Part shown: positions 25,590-36,857 of the stretch, in pieces
Layout of the letters: each line of letters opens with the position of its first letter
Numbering within the stretch: the first letter of the stretch is position 1
Assembly (NCBI RefSeq): GCF_000350225.1
Contig: NW_005178965.1
Location: 62,001 to 126,000, forward strand
DNA length: 64,000 nucleotides
From: Chondrus crispus
Lineage: Eukaryota > Rhodophyta > Florideophyceae > Gigartinales > Gigartinaceae
Reading direction: 5' to 3'
Notes under the pieces: model-generated
The model's database searches: none
Told to the model about the DNA's origin: nothing
Seen by the model: only the letters and a program-made list of their open reading frames with translations
Translations under genes and position numbers: made by a program

Positions 25590-25956
25590 CAGATGACAAA
25601 AGGGAGGCGAGTTTCTGGGTTTAAATCTTGAGCTTACTAGGTCTGGTTTTGTTGATACCAGCGCAGGTGTTTTGCTTACAAGTGAGGAATCTTTGAGGCT
25701 AGCCCGTGAAAAACATCCTAGTGACGGCCCTAAGATAGCGGCGAAGCAAAGAAAAGACACAGAGACTGCGCCCAAAGCAGCCCAGGCTTTTGAAACGACA
25801 AGGCTTGAGCGGCTTCGTCATGGAGTCAATGCGTTGGACCTGCGTATAAACGGTATGGAGTACCGAACACCCCGCCGAAGCCATTTGCAGTTCATCGCCG
25901 AATTGCGAAGGAGCGTAAAGCCCGTTGTCGAGAACAGGACATCAAGAGAGCAATGA
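25590..25956 (+). pseudogene. C-terminal fragment of a pogo-like transposase
   Basis: The plus strand reads SGFVDTSAGVLLTSEES followed by a Lys/Ala-rich helical tail. The GVxLLTS step into a charged tail is seen again in the pogo-like copy at 49.6-51.3 kb, where it follows the catalytic domain, so this is the tail of the same kind of transposase. The catalytic part is absent upstream. It ends about 30 bases left of the pogo-like element at 25988. Function is lost; the assignment rests on that internal comparison. Confidence 0.5.
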
Positions 25957-25987
25957 AGTCGTTCGTAGGAGATAGAAATTTGATATA

Positions 25988-28163
25988 CAGTGCCTCCTAC
26001 GATATAGTGCTATAGCGTGACATACCTCTAGCTATGGCACTATTCGAGGGATGGCACTCTATAAAGCAGGATCATATACCTATATTTGGGAACAAAACAC
26101 TATCCATTAACACTGCCCAACCGTAACATATTCACATCTTAAAGAAGTCATCTATGACCGCTTGTCCTGTACCTAATTTTTGTCGTGAGCCCGGGCGGAG
26201 CTGAAGGCCTGTTTGGCTTTCGTCAAGTGCATAGACGCTTCCGATACACCACACTGGTACGCTAGGAGTTCTAAGTTGATAAACATGTCTGATAGTTTCA
26301 ACAAATTTGGGACCGTTAACAACACCCTTTGGTCATTTGATTCAACATCATTGTCGGTGCAGTCGGATTCGTTATTGTAAAGGGTGCCATCCGGCTCGAC
26401 TGCATCATCCATGGCATCATTTAAAATTCCCTCTCGGATAGTACTCTGTGTCTCCACCTCAATCCACTCCTCAACTGCGCTACAGGTCAATACATCGTCC
26501 CTGTATATCGCTAACGGATCCGTTTCACAAATATTTATGGATAGACATCTCATCATTGAAATTATGTCATCCGGCACGGGTTTTTCAATTGTCAGCCGAC
26601 TGCTGCGTATTTTCCCGTGTGTCGCAGCCAAAGTGACCTGCATTTCCAACGGCAATATGTCCACTTTATTCGAACACCGAACTATCGTTTGCTGTGTGAC
26701 CTCCCTCCACGTGTCAAAGACCATCTCCGCGACATCGAGCATGTGGGGGTCATCCCTTCCCCAATACCTCTCGTGCCCCTCTTTTTCGCCTTATTTGTCT
26801 CTCGCCTCTCAGATCGATGCTCTATACCCATAACGATTTTCCTCAGCATGCAATGCCTATACTTGCTCTTCCATGACGCAATTATTCGCAGGTCCATAGG
26901 CTGGGGAACAGCAGTGCAGTTGGGAGGTAATGTTATAATTTATATCTGTCCTGTGTGATCCACGATATCTGTGCCGTGAGGACCACAGTTATTCATGAGG
27001 AAAACAACGGGCTTGGACGTTTTGCTTCGCACAAAGGGTATAAACAAATTATAAACCCATTTCTTGAATGTCACTGAGTCAGACCATGCATTGCGCTGGC
27101 TAAAATACGGAACAGGTGGTTTCTCAAGCCTACAGCATCTCGGATTCATAGGCTTTCCAATAATTGCCATAGGAAATTTACATGTGCCATCTGCGTTCGT
27201 ACCCACATACACAGTGATACGATCCTTTGCCTTCATAGCTTTCGTGGCACGTACAGACTTCTTATGCTCATGTGTACAAATGTAAGTTCTGCGGGGAAGA
27301 AGTTTAAAACACAATCCCGTCTCGTTAACATTATATATATTTGATGGTTCATACTCGCGAAACTTTTCCCGCAAGGCTACAATATCAGCAGCGACATCAG
27401 TCACGTCAACACTTCCGGATGCTCCATGGAAGGCTACTGACCGCAACGAATGACGCTTTACGAATTTGTCCGTCCATCTCCGGGAAGCTGTAAAAGTTTC
27501 AAGCATACTTACTTCGTCAACAGAAATGTTTTGCCTGAAGAGTTCCTCTGTCAAGCATAATGCTTTGGCCGATATTATGGCGTGAGTCACAGGCATCTTA
27601 GCAGAGCGAGCGAGGGATATAAAATGCATAATTTGTGCTTCGAGCTTGGGAAATTGCGCAGACCTCATCGTCTTGGCATGCATCGACACGTCTGCTGTCT
27701 GCGCTTTCTTCATAATTGCGTCAATGTTGGTTACAGTTCGCCGTGACACATGATAATTCTTCATGATATGCTCAGCTGAATGACCGACTTTGAGCAAACG
27801 TCCCGCCTCAATTTTCCCACTTAGAGTGAGTCATGTGCGGGCATGTTTTGGGGGTTGGCGATCTAAAACTTGAACGTTATTGATAGGCGACATTGAGGTT
27901 GTTGATAACGGATCAAGTGGTGATGGGTTGAAAAACAGTGGGGAAAGGGGAGAGCGCCAATTGTACCAGGGCTGTCGCAGGTATTGCTTGACAGATCCTG
28001 ATACAGGTGAGTACTCGTCGCCATGTTTTCCCGCCGCCGCGCCTCCATATTGTAACATTGAACCATGCCAGATGATACACGTGTGGGCTTATGATAGGCT
28101 GAGGCATAGCACTATATAGAGGGAGGCACTACTAAAGTAGGCACTATTGAGCGATCCCCCCTG
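25988..28163 (-). mobile_element. pogo-like DNA transposon P1 (Tc1/mariner group)
   Basis: The element begins CAGTGCCTCC and ends ...CCCCCCTG, with TA on both sides (25986-25987 and 28164-28165), the target site of Tc1/mariner elements. The ends share subterminal ATATAGTGC/AGTGCC motifs but are not perfect inverted copies. It carries one transposase on the minus strand. A 295-bp derivative with the same two ends lies at 44640-44934, which confirms the borders. Confidence 0.85.
26173..27830 (-). pseudogene. pogo/Tigger-type DDE transposase of P1, decayed
   Basis: About 550 residues read on the minus strand. An N-terminal helix-turn-helix (EHIMKNYHVSRRTVTNI) and a CENP-B-like region are followed by the DDE_1 catalytic core and an acidic tail. 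The reading runs in frame upstream of the first Met at 27797 to about 27830. Two catalytic Asp positions are Asn: NVNETG for the usual VDETG, and LMNNCGPHG for the usual LDNC. The third, QPMD, is kept. There is an in-frame TAA at 26940-26942 directly before IITLPPNCTAVPQPMD, and a frame change near 26745. The tail (NLLKLSDMFINLELLAYQC) recurs at 37.3-37.7 kb and 49.2-49.4 kb. It is dead as an enzyme. Confidence 0.82.
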
Positions 28164-28208
28164 TATAACTTTTTCTGCATGTTTCTGATACAGGGGGGAC
28201 TCTCATTA

Positions 28209-28727
28209 GGGTGACCCCACCGCGCCTTGCCCAAAATCGCAAAAAGCAGACAGTTGTCCTCCGGTAATTGGATCTACTATCTTTTAATCAAGCCGCGCTT
28301 TGGGGGAGGTGGTGATTCAGAGATGAACCCCACCGCGCCTGTAACACGATACTTCTATCATATTCAGGGTCACCCCAATTAGGCTACAAGTCTGTCGTAG
28401 AAATACATTTGGCGCAAAGAAACAAGCTACAGTACTGCATGCGTCTGTTCCACAATTGGCGCAAAAGCCATTTGGAAGAGCTTTGGTAGAGCTGTAAGCA
28501 CATGAAATTCAGATGTTTTTTGTACCGTTACTATAGAACGAAGCTCGCCCAAACGGCGCTTTGGACAAAAATCTTGACCAAATAATTTTGGTTTGGAAAA
28601 GAATCCTGCCCAAATTCTAAACTTTAGGACAAATGCTGGCGCGGTGGGGTTCAAAATCTCTTCCATCGGTCCAAACTTTAGTAGTTGGAATTTTAGGACT
28701 GAAATTTTGTTGGCGGTGGGGTCACCC
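28209..28727 (-). mobile_element. MITE copy X (TTA-flanked, 519 bp), with TA-CAG-TA scar
   Basis: It is flanked by TTA at 28206-28208 and 28728-28730 and starts and ends with GGGTGACCCCACCG/CGGTGGGGTCACCC. TTA duplications with GGG-starting ends suit the PIF/Harbinger group; no transposase of that type is in the window. It is an inverted copy of MITE Y. Its two parts (219 and 293 bases) match Y's two parts in length exactly, and between them X carries TACAGTA (28428-28434). CCCCACCGCGCC recurs inside, possibly as binding sites. Confidence 0.85.
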
Positions 28728-28777
28728 TTAGGGCACCCTTAGGGTGACCCCACGGGCAACAAAATAGGGCACCCTTA
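28728..28777 (+). repeat. stacked TTA-bounded mini units between MITEs
   Basis: TTA triplets at 28728, 28739 and 28775 separate GGGCACCC and a 33-base unit that starts GGGTGACCCCAC and ends GGGCACCC. Each resembles the outermost ends of the neighbouring MITEs. Part of the unit (TAGGGCACCC...GCAACAAAA) is tandemly repeated into MITE Y. Confidence 0.6.
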
Positions 28778-29395
28778 GGGTGACCCCACCGCCAACAAAA
28801 TTTCAGTCCTAAAATTCCAACTACTAAAGTTTGGACCGATGGAAGAGATTTTGAACCCCACCGCGCCAGCATTTGTCCTAAAGTTTAGAATTTGGGCAGG
28901 ATTCTTTTCCAAACCAAAATTATTTGGTCAAGATTTTTGTCCAAAGCGCCGTTTGGGCGAGCTTCGTTCTATAGTAACGGTACAAAAAACATCTGAATTT
29001 CATGTGCTTACAGCTCTACCAAAGCTCTTCCAAATGGCTTTTGCGCCAATTGTGGAACAGACGCGTGCAGTGCACCCAGTTACTGTCATTAGTGTAACCA
29101 ATAAGTTAGAGTAACAACGCGAAATAGTGACACTGACACTAAAACGGTGATTTGAAAAACGGCCAATTGAAATTAGTGTCACAATTCCTCCAAACGGGTG
29201 TGACGGTATTGCCACGAAAAATCCGGAACGTGGCGACAGATCTGTTGAGCTCACAATACGCAAAAGTTTACAGTACATGTTGCGTCTGCGACCGAAATAC
29301 TGCATGGTTTTACAATTTGGATGAAACATCACCAACCAGCAAAAAAGGCATGACATCGAAAAAGATACCAGATCTCAATTCGCCACACCGCTTTC

Positions 29396-29627
29396 GCGTC
29401 CCTCTCCCTCCTCCCACCACGATCACATTCTTCCCCCTCCTCCCACCACGTTCACGTCGCTCCCCCTCCTCCCACCACCCTCACGTCCATCGCCATCCAC
29501 CCACCACGTTCACGTCGCTCCCCCTCTTCCCACCACTTTCATCATCCATCGCTCTCTTCCCATCACGTTCACGTCGCTCCCCCTCCTCCCACCACGTTCA
29601 CGTCCATCACCATCCTCCCACTGTCGT
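29396..29627 (+). repeat. pyrimidine-rich minisatellite, left block
   Basis: Imperfect tandem units of about 25-27 bases of the form CTCCCACCACGTTCACGTCG plus a C-rich tail. The array resumes at 30270-30570 after a 0.6-kb insertion. Open frames through it are low complexity and not genes. Confidence 0.7.
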
Positions 29628-29635
29628 GCACTACA

Positions 29636-30259
29636 GCCACGTGTGGCGGCTGTAGGCAGAGCGACGCGCGTTCGGACGCGTAAGGAAATTCGGGAGACCA
29701 CCCGGTGGATGACCGGAACCGGGATCCGGGCGCGGCTTGCGCGGTAGGGAAGTAGCAAGGTAGTCAGCAAAAAAAGGGGGAGGAATTAAGAGAAAAACAG
29801 AGCTAGCAGGACGGAAAGCACAGTAGTTGACGTAGGTCTCGCGCGGGGTGATCGACGCGCGCGGGGAAGGCAGTTGGGATTCCAGGGGTGTAGATGGCTC
29901 GGTCAGTATGGGCGAGCCAGTACCGAGTCGAGGCTACAACCTGAAATCCAGAAACCAAGGTAAAAGACCCGAGGCTTCGTGCCTCTTTACTTTGATAATC
30001 GGGTTGACTATATAGTCCCCCGTCGCCGTAATGGCGAAGCTAAACTATACTGTAAATTAGAATAACTAGGAAATAACGGGTGTAGCCCCGAGGGGACCAA
30101 GTACAGCCCTCATAGGCCCTATGGGTCGCGGAGGGATTACACGTGTCCACGGGGAGGTCCGGTAGAGCGGCAGGGGAGTCCACGTGTACCCGTGGTACAC
30201 GTGGTGGCGGCGAGCGTGATTTTTGGCCGATCAGGACAGCTGTCCCGGTACCGAGTACA
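29636..30259. mobile_element. 0.62-kb insertion, possibly a solo LTR
   Basis: The insertion splits the minisatellite and is bordered by GTGCACTACA on both sides (29626-29635 and 30260-30269). It is GC-rich, has CTATATAG near 30009 and several CACGTG boxes near its right end, like the A-family LTRs. No coding frame is evident. The 10-base direct repeats are longer than the 4-6 bases usual for LTR elements, so the family is uncertain and part of the repeat may belong to the element. Confidence 0.45.
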
Positions 30260-30269
30260 GTGCACTACA

Positions 30270-30570
30270 CCCACCACGTTCACGTCGCTCCCCTCTTCCC
30301 ACTACTTTCATCATCCCTCACCCTCCTTCCACCACGTTCAAGACCCTCTCCTCTCTCCCACAATGTTCACGTCCTTCTCTCTCCTCCCGCCACCTGCAAG
30401 TCCCTTTCTCTCCTCCCACCACTTTCAAGTCTCTCCCCCTCCGACTACGTCCCTCTCCCTCCTCCCAACAACTTCACGTTCCTCCCCTCCGTTCACGTCC
30501 ATCTCCCTCCTCCCACCACTTTCACTTCCCTCTCCCTCCTCCCACCACCTTCGCTTCATTCCCCCTCCTC
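30270..30570 (+). repeat. pyrimidine-rich minisatellite, right block
   Basis: Continuation of the 29396-29627 array (CCTCCCACCAC-type units), ending just before the likely transposase start at 30574. Confidence 0.7.
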
Positions 30571-30573
30571 CCA

Positions 30574-32246
30574 ATGCCGGCATCGGCTTCCCCTATTATT
30601 GCCGCTCTCGAGAGCGCAAAGCTTCGCAATGGCAAATTGCACCAAGGCCACTCGACGACCACGAACCCGGGGACAAATACAGATGCATCAAATGCATCTG
30701 TAATGAACAGGAACGAAGTTCCAACTACAGACACGACAAAAAAGCGTAGCTTGCAGCGCGTTTTGACGCTGTCGCAACGATTGACTATCATTAAATGGAT
30801 GCTTCAGGCTGTACGGACAGACGGGGAAACATGTATCGCATCTAAAGCCGTTGCCGAAATCCCGGATCTTTTTCGCGGAACCCGAAACGCAAACCTTGTA
30901 CGGGCAAGCCGCCTTTGGAAGTCGAGGTCAGATTTTACCGATAAAGAAGGCAAGGTGGTGTTACAAGGCAAAACATGCTCCATCACGCGTGTTTCGCGTA
31001 ACGGTTTCACGCGAGTATTTACTAAAGCACGCTCTGGTAGGGGACGTAAAAGAGAAGCCTGGGTTTTGGCTCTACACAAGGATTTGGTTGAAGAGTTTGA
31101 TCGTTTGAGGAGATTGGGGGTGAACTTTAATTTGCGGAACCTTCGTGCACTGGCAGTGCACCTCATCAAACACAGTACATCCCCGTCGTACTCTCAAAAT
31201 TTTATGGATCCGCGCACAGATGTTCCCATAATCATGAAGATAAATGCCCGATGGATTCAGACATTTGCTGATCGTTTTTGTATTGTGAATCGAGCCCATA
31301 CGGAAAAGCTGTTGACGAGCCCAGCCAAGGAGGCTTTCATAGAAAAGGAAGTCTCTTTTCATCTCGGGCAGCTTTGTCGTGAGTTTCGCGTTGGCACACT
31401 AAACGAAAGCGATGTGAGCAACTCTGATGAGACACACTTTGTGATCAACTATGATAACGGGCGCACGCTGGAATTTATGGAAAATGAAGAAATTAAGTAT
31501 GCAGATGTGGCATCTGGAGGAGAGGGAATGACTATGTTGGTAAGGCTCAGTGGAGGTGTTGAGGCAAAAATCGAGAATCCGTTTATGGTTTTCAAAACTC
31601 AATGCCGGAGTTATCCTATCCGTGGTGTACCTGACAATGTCTCAGGTGTCTCCTACCGTAGCGGACCTAAAGGCTGGATGGATTCGCAGGTAATGCATCA
31701 ATGGATGCAAGAACGACGTGTTATTAGAGCATTTCTAGGTGGCCGAAAGCGCATACTGTACGTCGATAACTGTAGCGGCCATAACAACACAGACTCACTT
31801 TCCCAAGCTGCCATTGGGATTAATACTGAAATAAGATGCTTTCCTAAGAATGCCACACATTTAATTCAACCTTGCGATTCCTTTGTAATACAAAAATTCA
31901 AGCGAGCATGGTGTACGAGATGGGAAGCATTTAAAATGCAGATGATCGTGGATGGAAGGTGGACGGATGGTTCTGGAAAGCTGGCCAATCCTGGGAAATA
32001 TTTTTTCTGAGACTCGCGAGTGCTGCTGTGCGTGAGGTCAATGAGCAAAAGGATAGTGAGGGTATGACGTTTGCTCGCAAGGCCATGGTGAGGACAGGGA
32101 TGGCTTTAAACACGAACGGTTTGTGGGAGGATCGTCAGCTGTTTCCGAAGTTACAGAACATTATCAACAAGTACCGGAAACATTTCAACGGAGAACTAGT
32201 TGTACCTGGAACTGTTGACATCGATGTACATGATCACAATCAATGA
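30574..32246 (+). CDS. pogo-like (DDE_1) transposase of T, frame change near the end
   Basis: The most credible start is the ATG at 30574, just after the pyrimidine array; the frame is open further upstream only through low-complexity repeats. An N-terminal HTH-like region (RVLTLSQRLTIIKWMLQAV) is followed by a DDE_1 core with all three acidic residues in context: NSDETHF, YVDNCSGHN and QPCDSFVIQKFK. The frame stops at 32010, but the expected C-terminus (LRLASAAVREVNEQ to 32246) continues one frame over. The switch lies at a run of six T (about 31999-32005), so a small indel or assembly error there is likely, though slippage is possible. Apart from that it looks intact and is about 550 residues, normal for the family. 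Confidence 0.8.
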
Positions 32247-32672
32247 TGTAGTAGAATGTAGCAGTTCCGGCAGTTGCTGCCAGTGACGCTGATTTGAAAT
32301 TTGAAATTAGAGTCACCAACAATAATTAGAAACAGACGTAAAACAGTGTCACCAGGGGAATACTGTCACCGACAGTAAATCATGTAAGTTACCTCAGAAA
32401 TGTTCCCTGAAAAATACTGTAGGTGACACTAATGACAGTAACTGGGTGTAGCTTGCTTCTTTGCGCCAAATGTATTTCCACGACAGACTTGTAGCCTAAT
32501 TGGAGTGACCCTGAATATGATAGAAGTATTGTGTTCCAGGCGCGGTGGGGTTCATCTCTGAATCACCACCTCCCCCAAAGCGCGGCTTGATTAAAAGATA
32601 GTAGATCCAATTACCGGAGGACAACTGTCTGCTTTTTGCGATTTTGGGCAAGGCGCGGTGGGGTCACCCTTA

Positions 32673-32792
32673 GTGCCACATTTGCTAATGCCACCCTTAC
32701 ATTAATGCCGGCCAGACGTACGAACACGAAAAGTGCCACATGTCACACGGGTCCAGGTGTTATGCAGCCGTCCGTCTGTCGCGCGTGAAAAC
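32673..32792. mobile_element. left piece of a pogo-like remnant (P4)
   Basis: GTGCCACATTTGC and ATGCCACCC repeats resemble the subterminal AGTGCC motifs of P1. The Copia element then interrupts, and transposase-like sequence resumes right after it at about 36974. I infer that both sides belonged to one element. The outer end was not resolved because MITE Y abuts it. Confidence 0.45.
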
Positions 32793-32903
32793 TGTGATTG
32801 CGTAATCTACGACGATCCCTTTTGGCCGTCGGCGTGGTTTATTCAGATACTTAAAATGGGCGCTGAAGTCTTCGTGTGTACGTGTACACGTTGCGTAATA
32901 ATA
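32793..32903 (-). repeat. 3' LTR of the Copia element
   Basis: Starts TGTGATTGCG on the plus strand and matches 36858-36968. AAAAC precedes it at 32788-32792. Confidence 0.85.
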
Positions 32904-32994
32904 ATACTGGCTTGGGACACGCGTTTTCTGTGTCCGAGCGTTTTGTTTTGGTTACGCTTTGCGTAATAGCACTCCTCCTGCTCGGATGCAGGTG

Positions 32995-35900
32995 TCAGAG
33001 TGGCTCATGGCAGAGTCGATTATCCGCCCATGTTTGAGTCATGGATATTCTTTGCTTGTTGGCCCTGAACTTTTGTGCACCCAGCGGCTTCGTAAGCATG
33101 TCTGCCAGCATGCGTTCAGACGGGACGTGCAGGACTTTGATGTCGCCGTTGGCGATGTGTGCGCGCAAGAAACGGTGTCTCAAGTTGATAAATTTCCGCT
33201 TTTTTGTGGGCGCTGTGTTCGTTGCAATGGCGATTGCTGCTTGATTGTCGACAAGTAAGGGTGTGGCGGCTGGAGGGAGGATGGATAACTCCTGCAATAT
33301 GCGTCGCAGCCAGAGAGTAGTCTGCATAGCCGTGGATGCCGCCATGTACTCGGCTTCGCATGTCGATAGGGCTTGCATGGATTGTTTTGTCGATGTCCAT
33401 GCGACGGGGGCGTTTGCGAATAAATGGATGGCGCCGGTTGTTGATTTGCGATCCGCCTCGTCGCCAGCGAAATCGGCATCTGAATAAGATTGAACAGGGT
33501 GGGGTCGTGTGGGTGTGGTTGGTTCGTGAAGGACAGATGAAAGGCCGGTGTGAGATTTCGAGGGTTGGTACAAGATTCCGTCGTCTCTCGTGGCGACCAG
33601 GTATCGCATTAGTCGTTTTTTTTGGTGAACCCAGTGGCGTTTGGTCGGGCTATGCGTGGCTGCTGCCAGCTTGTTGACAAGAAAAACGATGTCCGGCCTC
33701 GTACAGTCTGCTATATATCTAAGTTCTCCCATGATTTGTTGGTACTTTGCCTTGAGATGGAGTATTGGGGTATCTTTATCTGTGGGGCCATGCAGTTTGA
33801 TGCCATCGGTGTAAGGGGTGCTTTTTCCGTTGGCAGTGGTCATGCGCATGTGAGTGAGGACGTTATGGATGTACGTCGGTTGGCTGATTTTCACTGCTCC
33901 ATTTTTCTGGTGTTGGATTGTCCACCCTAGGTACTGTGCTGGGGGACCGAGCCGTTTCACTTTGTACTTTTTTGATAGCGCCTGATGCAGCTTTTCGATG
34001 TGTGATGTGTGCGAGGCCACTATTAGGAAGTCGTCCCAGCTTAGGGCTATGAATATGAAGGATTTGGGTGAATGAATATTGAAAAAAAGACATAAGTCCT
34101 GCTCGCTTTGTTGGTAGTCGTGGCTGCGCAGGAATGTGTGCGCACCTTCGAGGTAAAAGTATCCCCCTGAGGGAGTGCCGTATACGTTTTTGGTTAATTG
34201 CCCGCCTGGCCCCTTGTGTTTGAGGTGACCATTGAAACGTGGGTGCTGCTTCACGTACACAGGCTTTTTGTATTTGTAGTCTTCGTGAATGTAAGCTGAC
34301 TTGAGGTCAAAGTGGTCACAGGCGAGGTTACCTGCGGCCTTTATTGCGAACAAAAGCCGTATGGTATCCTTGTCTGCCATATAAGAGGCTCGTCGGGAGG
34401 GGTCATAGTGGATATTCGGTTGCATCAGGTCCCCTCTTACTGAACACTTGGCTTTGTGCTCGAGAATGTCCCCATTTGTTGCGCGTTTATAGCGGTAGGT
34501 CATCGTGAGGGGGATCAGCCGGGTTTTGGGGGGGATGGAGGACCTGGGTAGCCATTTGATGGCTCCTGCTTCGTCCAATTTGTCAAGCTCGAGATTGTGT
34601 GCGCGCTCACACAGCTGAGCGTCGGGGTATCTCATGGCCTGCTTGTGCGATCGTGGTGCCGGTGTGGTTTCTGTTACGTGGGTCGATTTGGGGGAGATGG
34701 GTCCGCAAACATCGGAGGACAGGGAAACAGCGATGGAATAGCGGTGCGTGGCTGATTTGTGCGGCTGCCGGCGCATTTTGCCGTGGGCACAGCTGGAGCA
34801 GGTGAGCCGTGGGGGGGTTCGCTTGAGAATTGCTGGGAGTGGCAGGAGCTCGTTTTTTGCCATCGTCTGTAGGGTTCGGGGACTGATGTGGTTGAATAAA
34901 AGATGCCACTTGTGAAATGCCTTTGCGAGTTCCGACGGAGACTGACCTGTTTCGTTGTCAGAGTCCGGCATGCGGCCAGCCGCGGAGATGTTTTGGGTCA
35001 ATTTGTTGGGTAAGCCGCGCGGAATAGCGCCAATGTTTGTACGTTTACCAGCGGATGTATCCTGTGTTGGCTGCTGATGAGTGGGTAGTTTTGATCTTTG
35101 CTTTGAACGACGTTTGATTAGGATGGTTCTGGCAGCTCGTGACGAGGGGGGTGGGCCTTGGAGAACGTATTGGCCGTTGTACCATCTTGCTGACCCAATC
35201 ACTCGCGGGTTGGCCGCCTTGGTGTTAACTATGCTGGCTTTTGATGCGGAGAATACTACATGCCCATGCTGCCTGGCGATGGAGTAGACTGAGAAGAGGT
35301 TGGGATGTATGCCACGGTGTAGGACTGTTGGTAGGGTCAGCGAGTAGTGCTTATTTGTCTTGAGCTGTAATATGCCAGCGTGAGTGGTGCCGTTTGATGA
35401 GGAGGTGGCCGTTCTTGTTGTTAGTGGTTTTGTCAATTGGCGCATAGCAGGGAACGAAAAATTGACGTGAGAGGGGTGGGCTCCTGAGTCAAGTATGAAC
35501 GTACGGTTATGATCGTCCTCCTCAGATTCGGTTTCGTCCGAGACCTGGGCACCTGCTGCGTTTATGGCTTGAAGCGTGGCGAGGTCGATAGGATTTTGGG
35601 TGTCCGTTTCTAGGCTGAGACCGGGATCTGTGTATGCGCGTTGCGCTTTGGCGGGACGACGACCGGTTCTCCGGTGATAAGGGGAGTCACGTCCTTGTGC
35701 AGGCGGCCTGCGTATGTTTGACACTAATTGATTTAGGTTTGCAAGATCTTGGAGCTGTTGGGCAAGGTTGGTATCCCCACCTGCCACGTCCCCTACCACG
35801 GGTATTACCGCGTCGATGACTGCCGCGATACCGACCCCGATTGTCACCATGGCGAGTGTGCGGCTGAGTGGGGTAAAGTGGAGGCGATGATGTGTCCATC

Positions 35901-36606
35901 CTTCCGTTCTCCTCCTCGACGTCATGGAGACGTCTTTGGAAGTCCGAAATTCTGGGTGGGATTCCAGTGGCCTTGAACGCCCGAATGAGATCGCGGAATG
36001 AGGCGTTAAGGCGGAGTCCTTCCACCATGAAGCGAACTGTTGTTGCTTCTTCGGAAATATGGGGGTATGCTGCGTTCTGCATGCGGGCACGGAGGGCTCG
36101 GTGTTTTGTGACGTAATCCTTGATTGTCATGCCATCGTGTAGCACGGTTTGTTTGGCTTCTTGTTCCAGTATAGCGTGGTTATCCGCTGTGTTGCCTTGC
36201 AGGAGGTCCTTGAGGAATTGGACAATGCGTGAAGGGGGTTCGGTGTAGAGCACGGCTGGCATCTGGTTGTTGATGTCGGCTGGGATACTTTTGGCAATTA
36301 CTCGGCGACAGCTGGCCATTGCCTTGCCGTAAAACGCTGTCAGGTCGGGTGGGGGGGGGGGGTGAAGTTGTCGTCAATGAGGGCTTCGAGGTCATGCATG
36401 GTCAGTATGTCCATAAGGGTGGCATGCCAGAGGGGGAAGTTGTCTTCCGTGAGTGCGGGGAGCTCTTCTGATATCTTCCATTTCGGGGTTTGCGTGAGCA
36501 TGTAGCTGTGAGGTGCCGCTGGTGCCAGGGGTGTCCATGGTTCGTTCCTCTCTTTCTGTGAGCTTAGCGTTGTCGTACAGCGGTGTCCAAATGGGGGATG
36601 TGTCAC
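32995..36606 (-). CDS. Copia gag-pol region (broken)
   Basis: A gag with UBN2-type helices (LLQGNTADNHAILEQEAKQT; TIKDYVTKHRALRARMQN) leads into a long pol. The protease active site reads DSGA. RT shows the Copia motifs FDLKSAY and a WDD variant of the usual YVDD box. RNase H shows SDADFAGD, STCEAEYMA and DNQAAI. The region is in more than one frame and looks shortened compared with whole Copia polyproteins, so it is a fossil. Confidence 0.88.
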
Positions 36607-36857
36607 GGTAGTGACGGCGTCGCGACCGGGGGGAGTTAGTATGTTGTAGATCGGCTATGTTGTCGTTGTGGGCGGGTGACAAATAGAAGGAGCAATGCTC
36701 AGACTTGGCTAGCGGAGCAATGCTCGCACGCTGGGTGGGTAAGGTGTAGAGCAACGCTCGAATCCTTGTCGGTTACTTTCGTAGAGCGAAGCTCGAATAC
36801 GTTGTAGAGGTCGTAGAATGCAGTGGTTGCTGTTAGGCTTGCGTAGGGTCCATAACC

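Larger units (their letters stand above)
29073..32448 (+). mobile_element. pogo-like DNA transposon T (3.38 kb)
   Basis: Terminal inverted repeats of 27 bases (CACCCAGTTACTG...; one mismatch) occupy 29073-29099 and 32422-32448. TA follows on the right; the left has TG, a probable mutated TA. GTGACACT/AGTGTCAC motifs repeat near both ends. Inside are a transposase gene, a pyrimidine-rich minisatellite and a 0.6-kb GC-rich insertion. It sits in MITE Y. Confidence 0.85.
28778..32669 (+). mobile_element. MITE copy Y, split by pogo-like transposon T
   Basis: Left part 28778-29070 (293 bases) and right part 32451-32669 (219 bases) are the inverted counterpart of X, about 98-99% alike. TTA lies outside both ends (28775-28777 and 32670-32672). 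Between the parts sits transposon T, flanked by TG on the left and TA on the right, so T used a TA in the middle of the MITE. Confidence 0.85.

Noticed and set aside
28427-29114. Two identical 75-residue open frames as a duplicated gene
   Set aside because: They are the same MITE sequence in inverted copies; composition and context show no coding role.
29396-30570. Pro/Ser-rich open frames as the N-terminus of the T transposase
   Set aside because: They are readings of a pyrimidine minisatellite split by an insertion; the ATG at 30574 is a better start.
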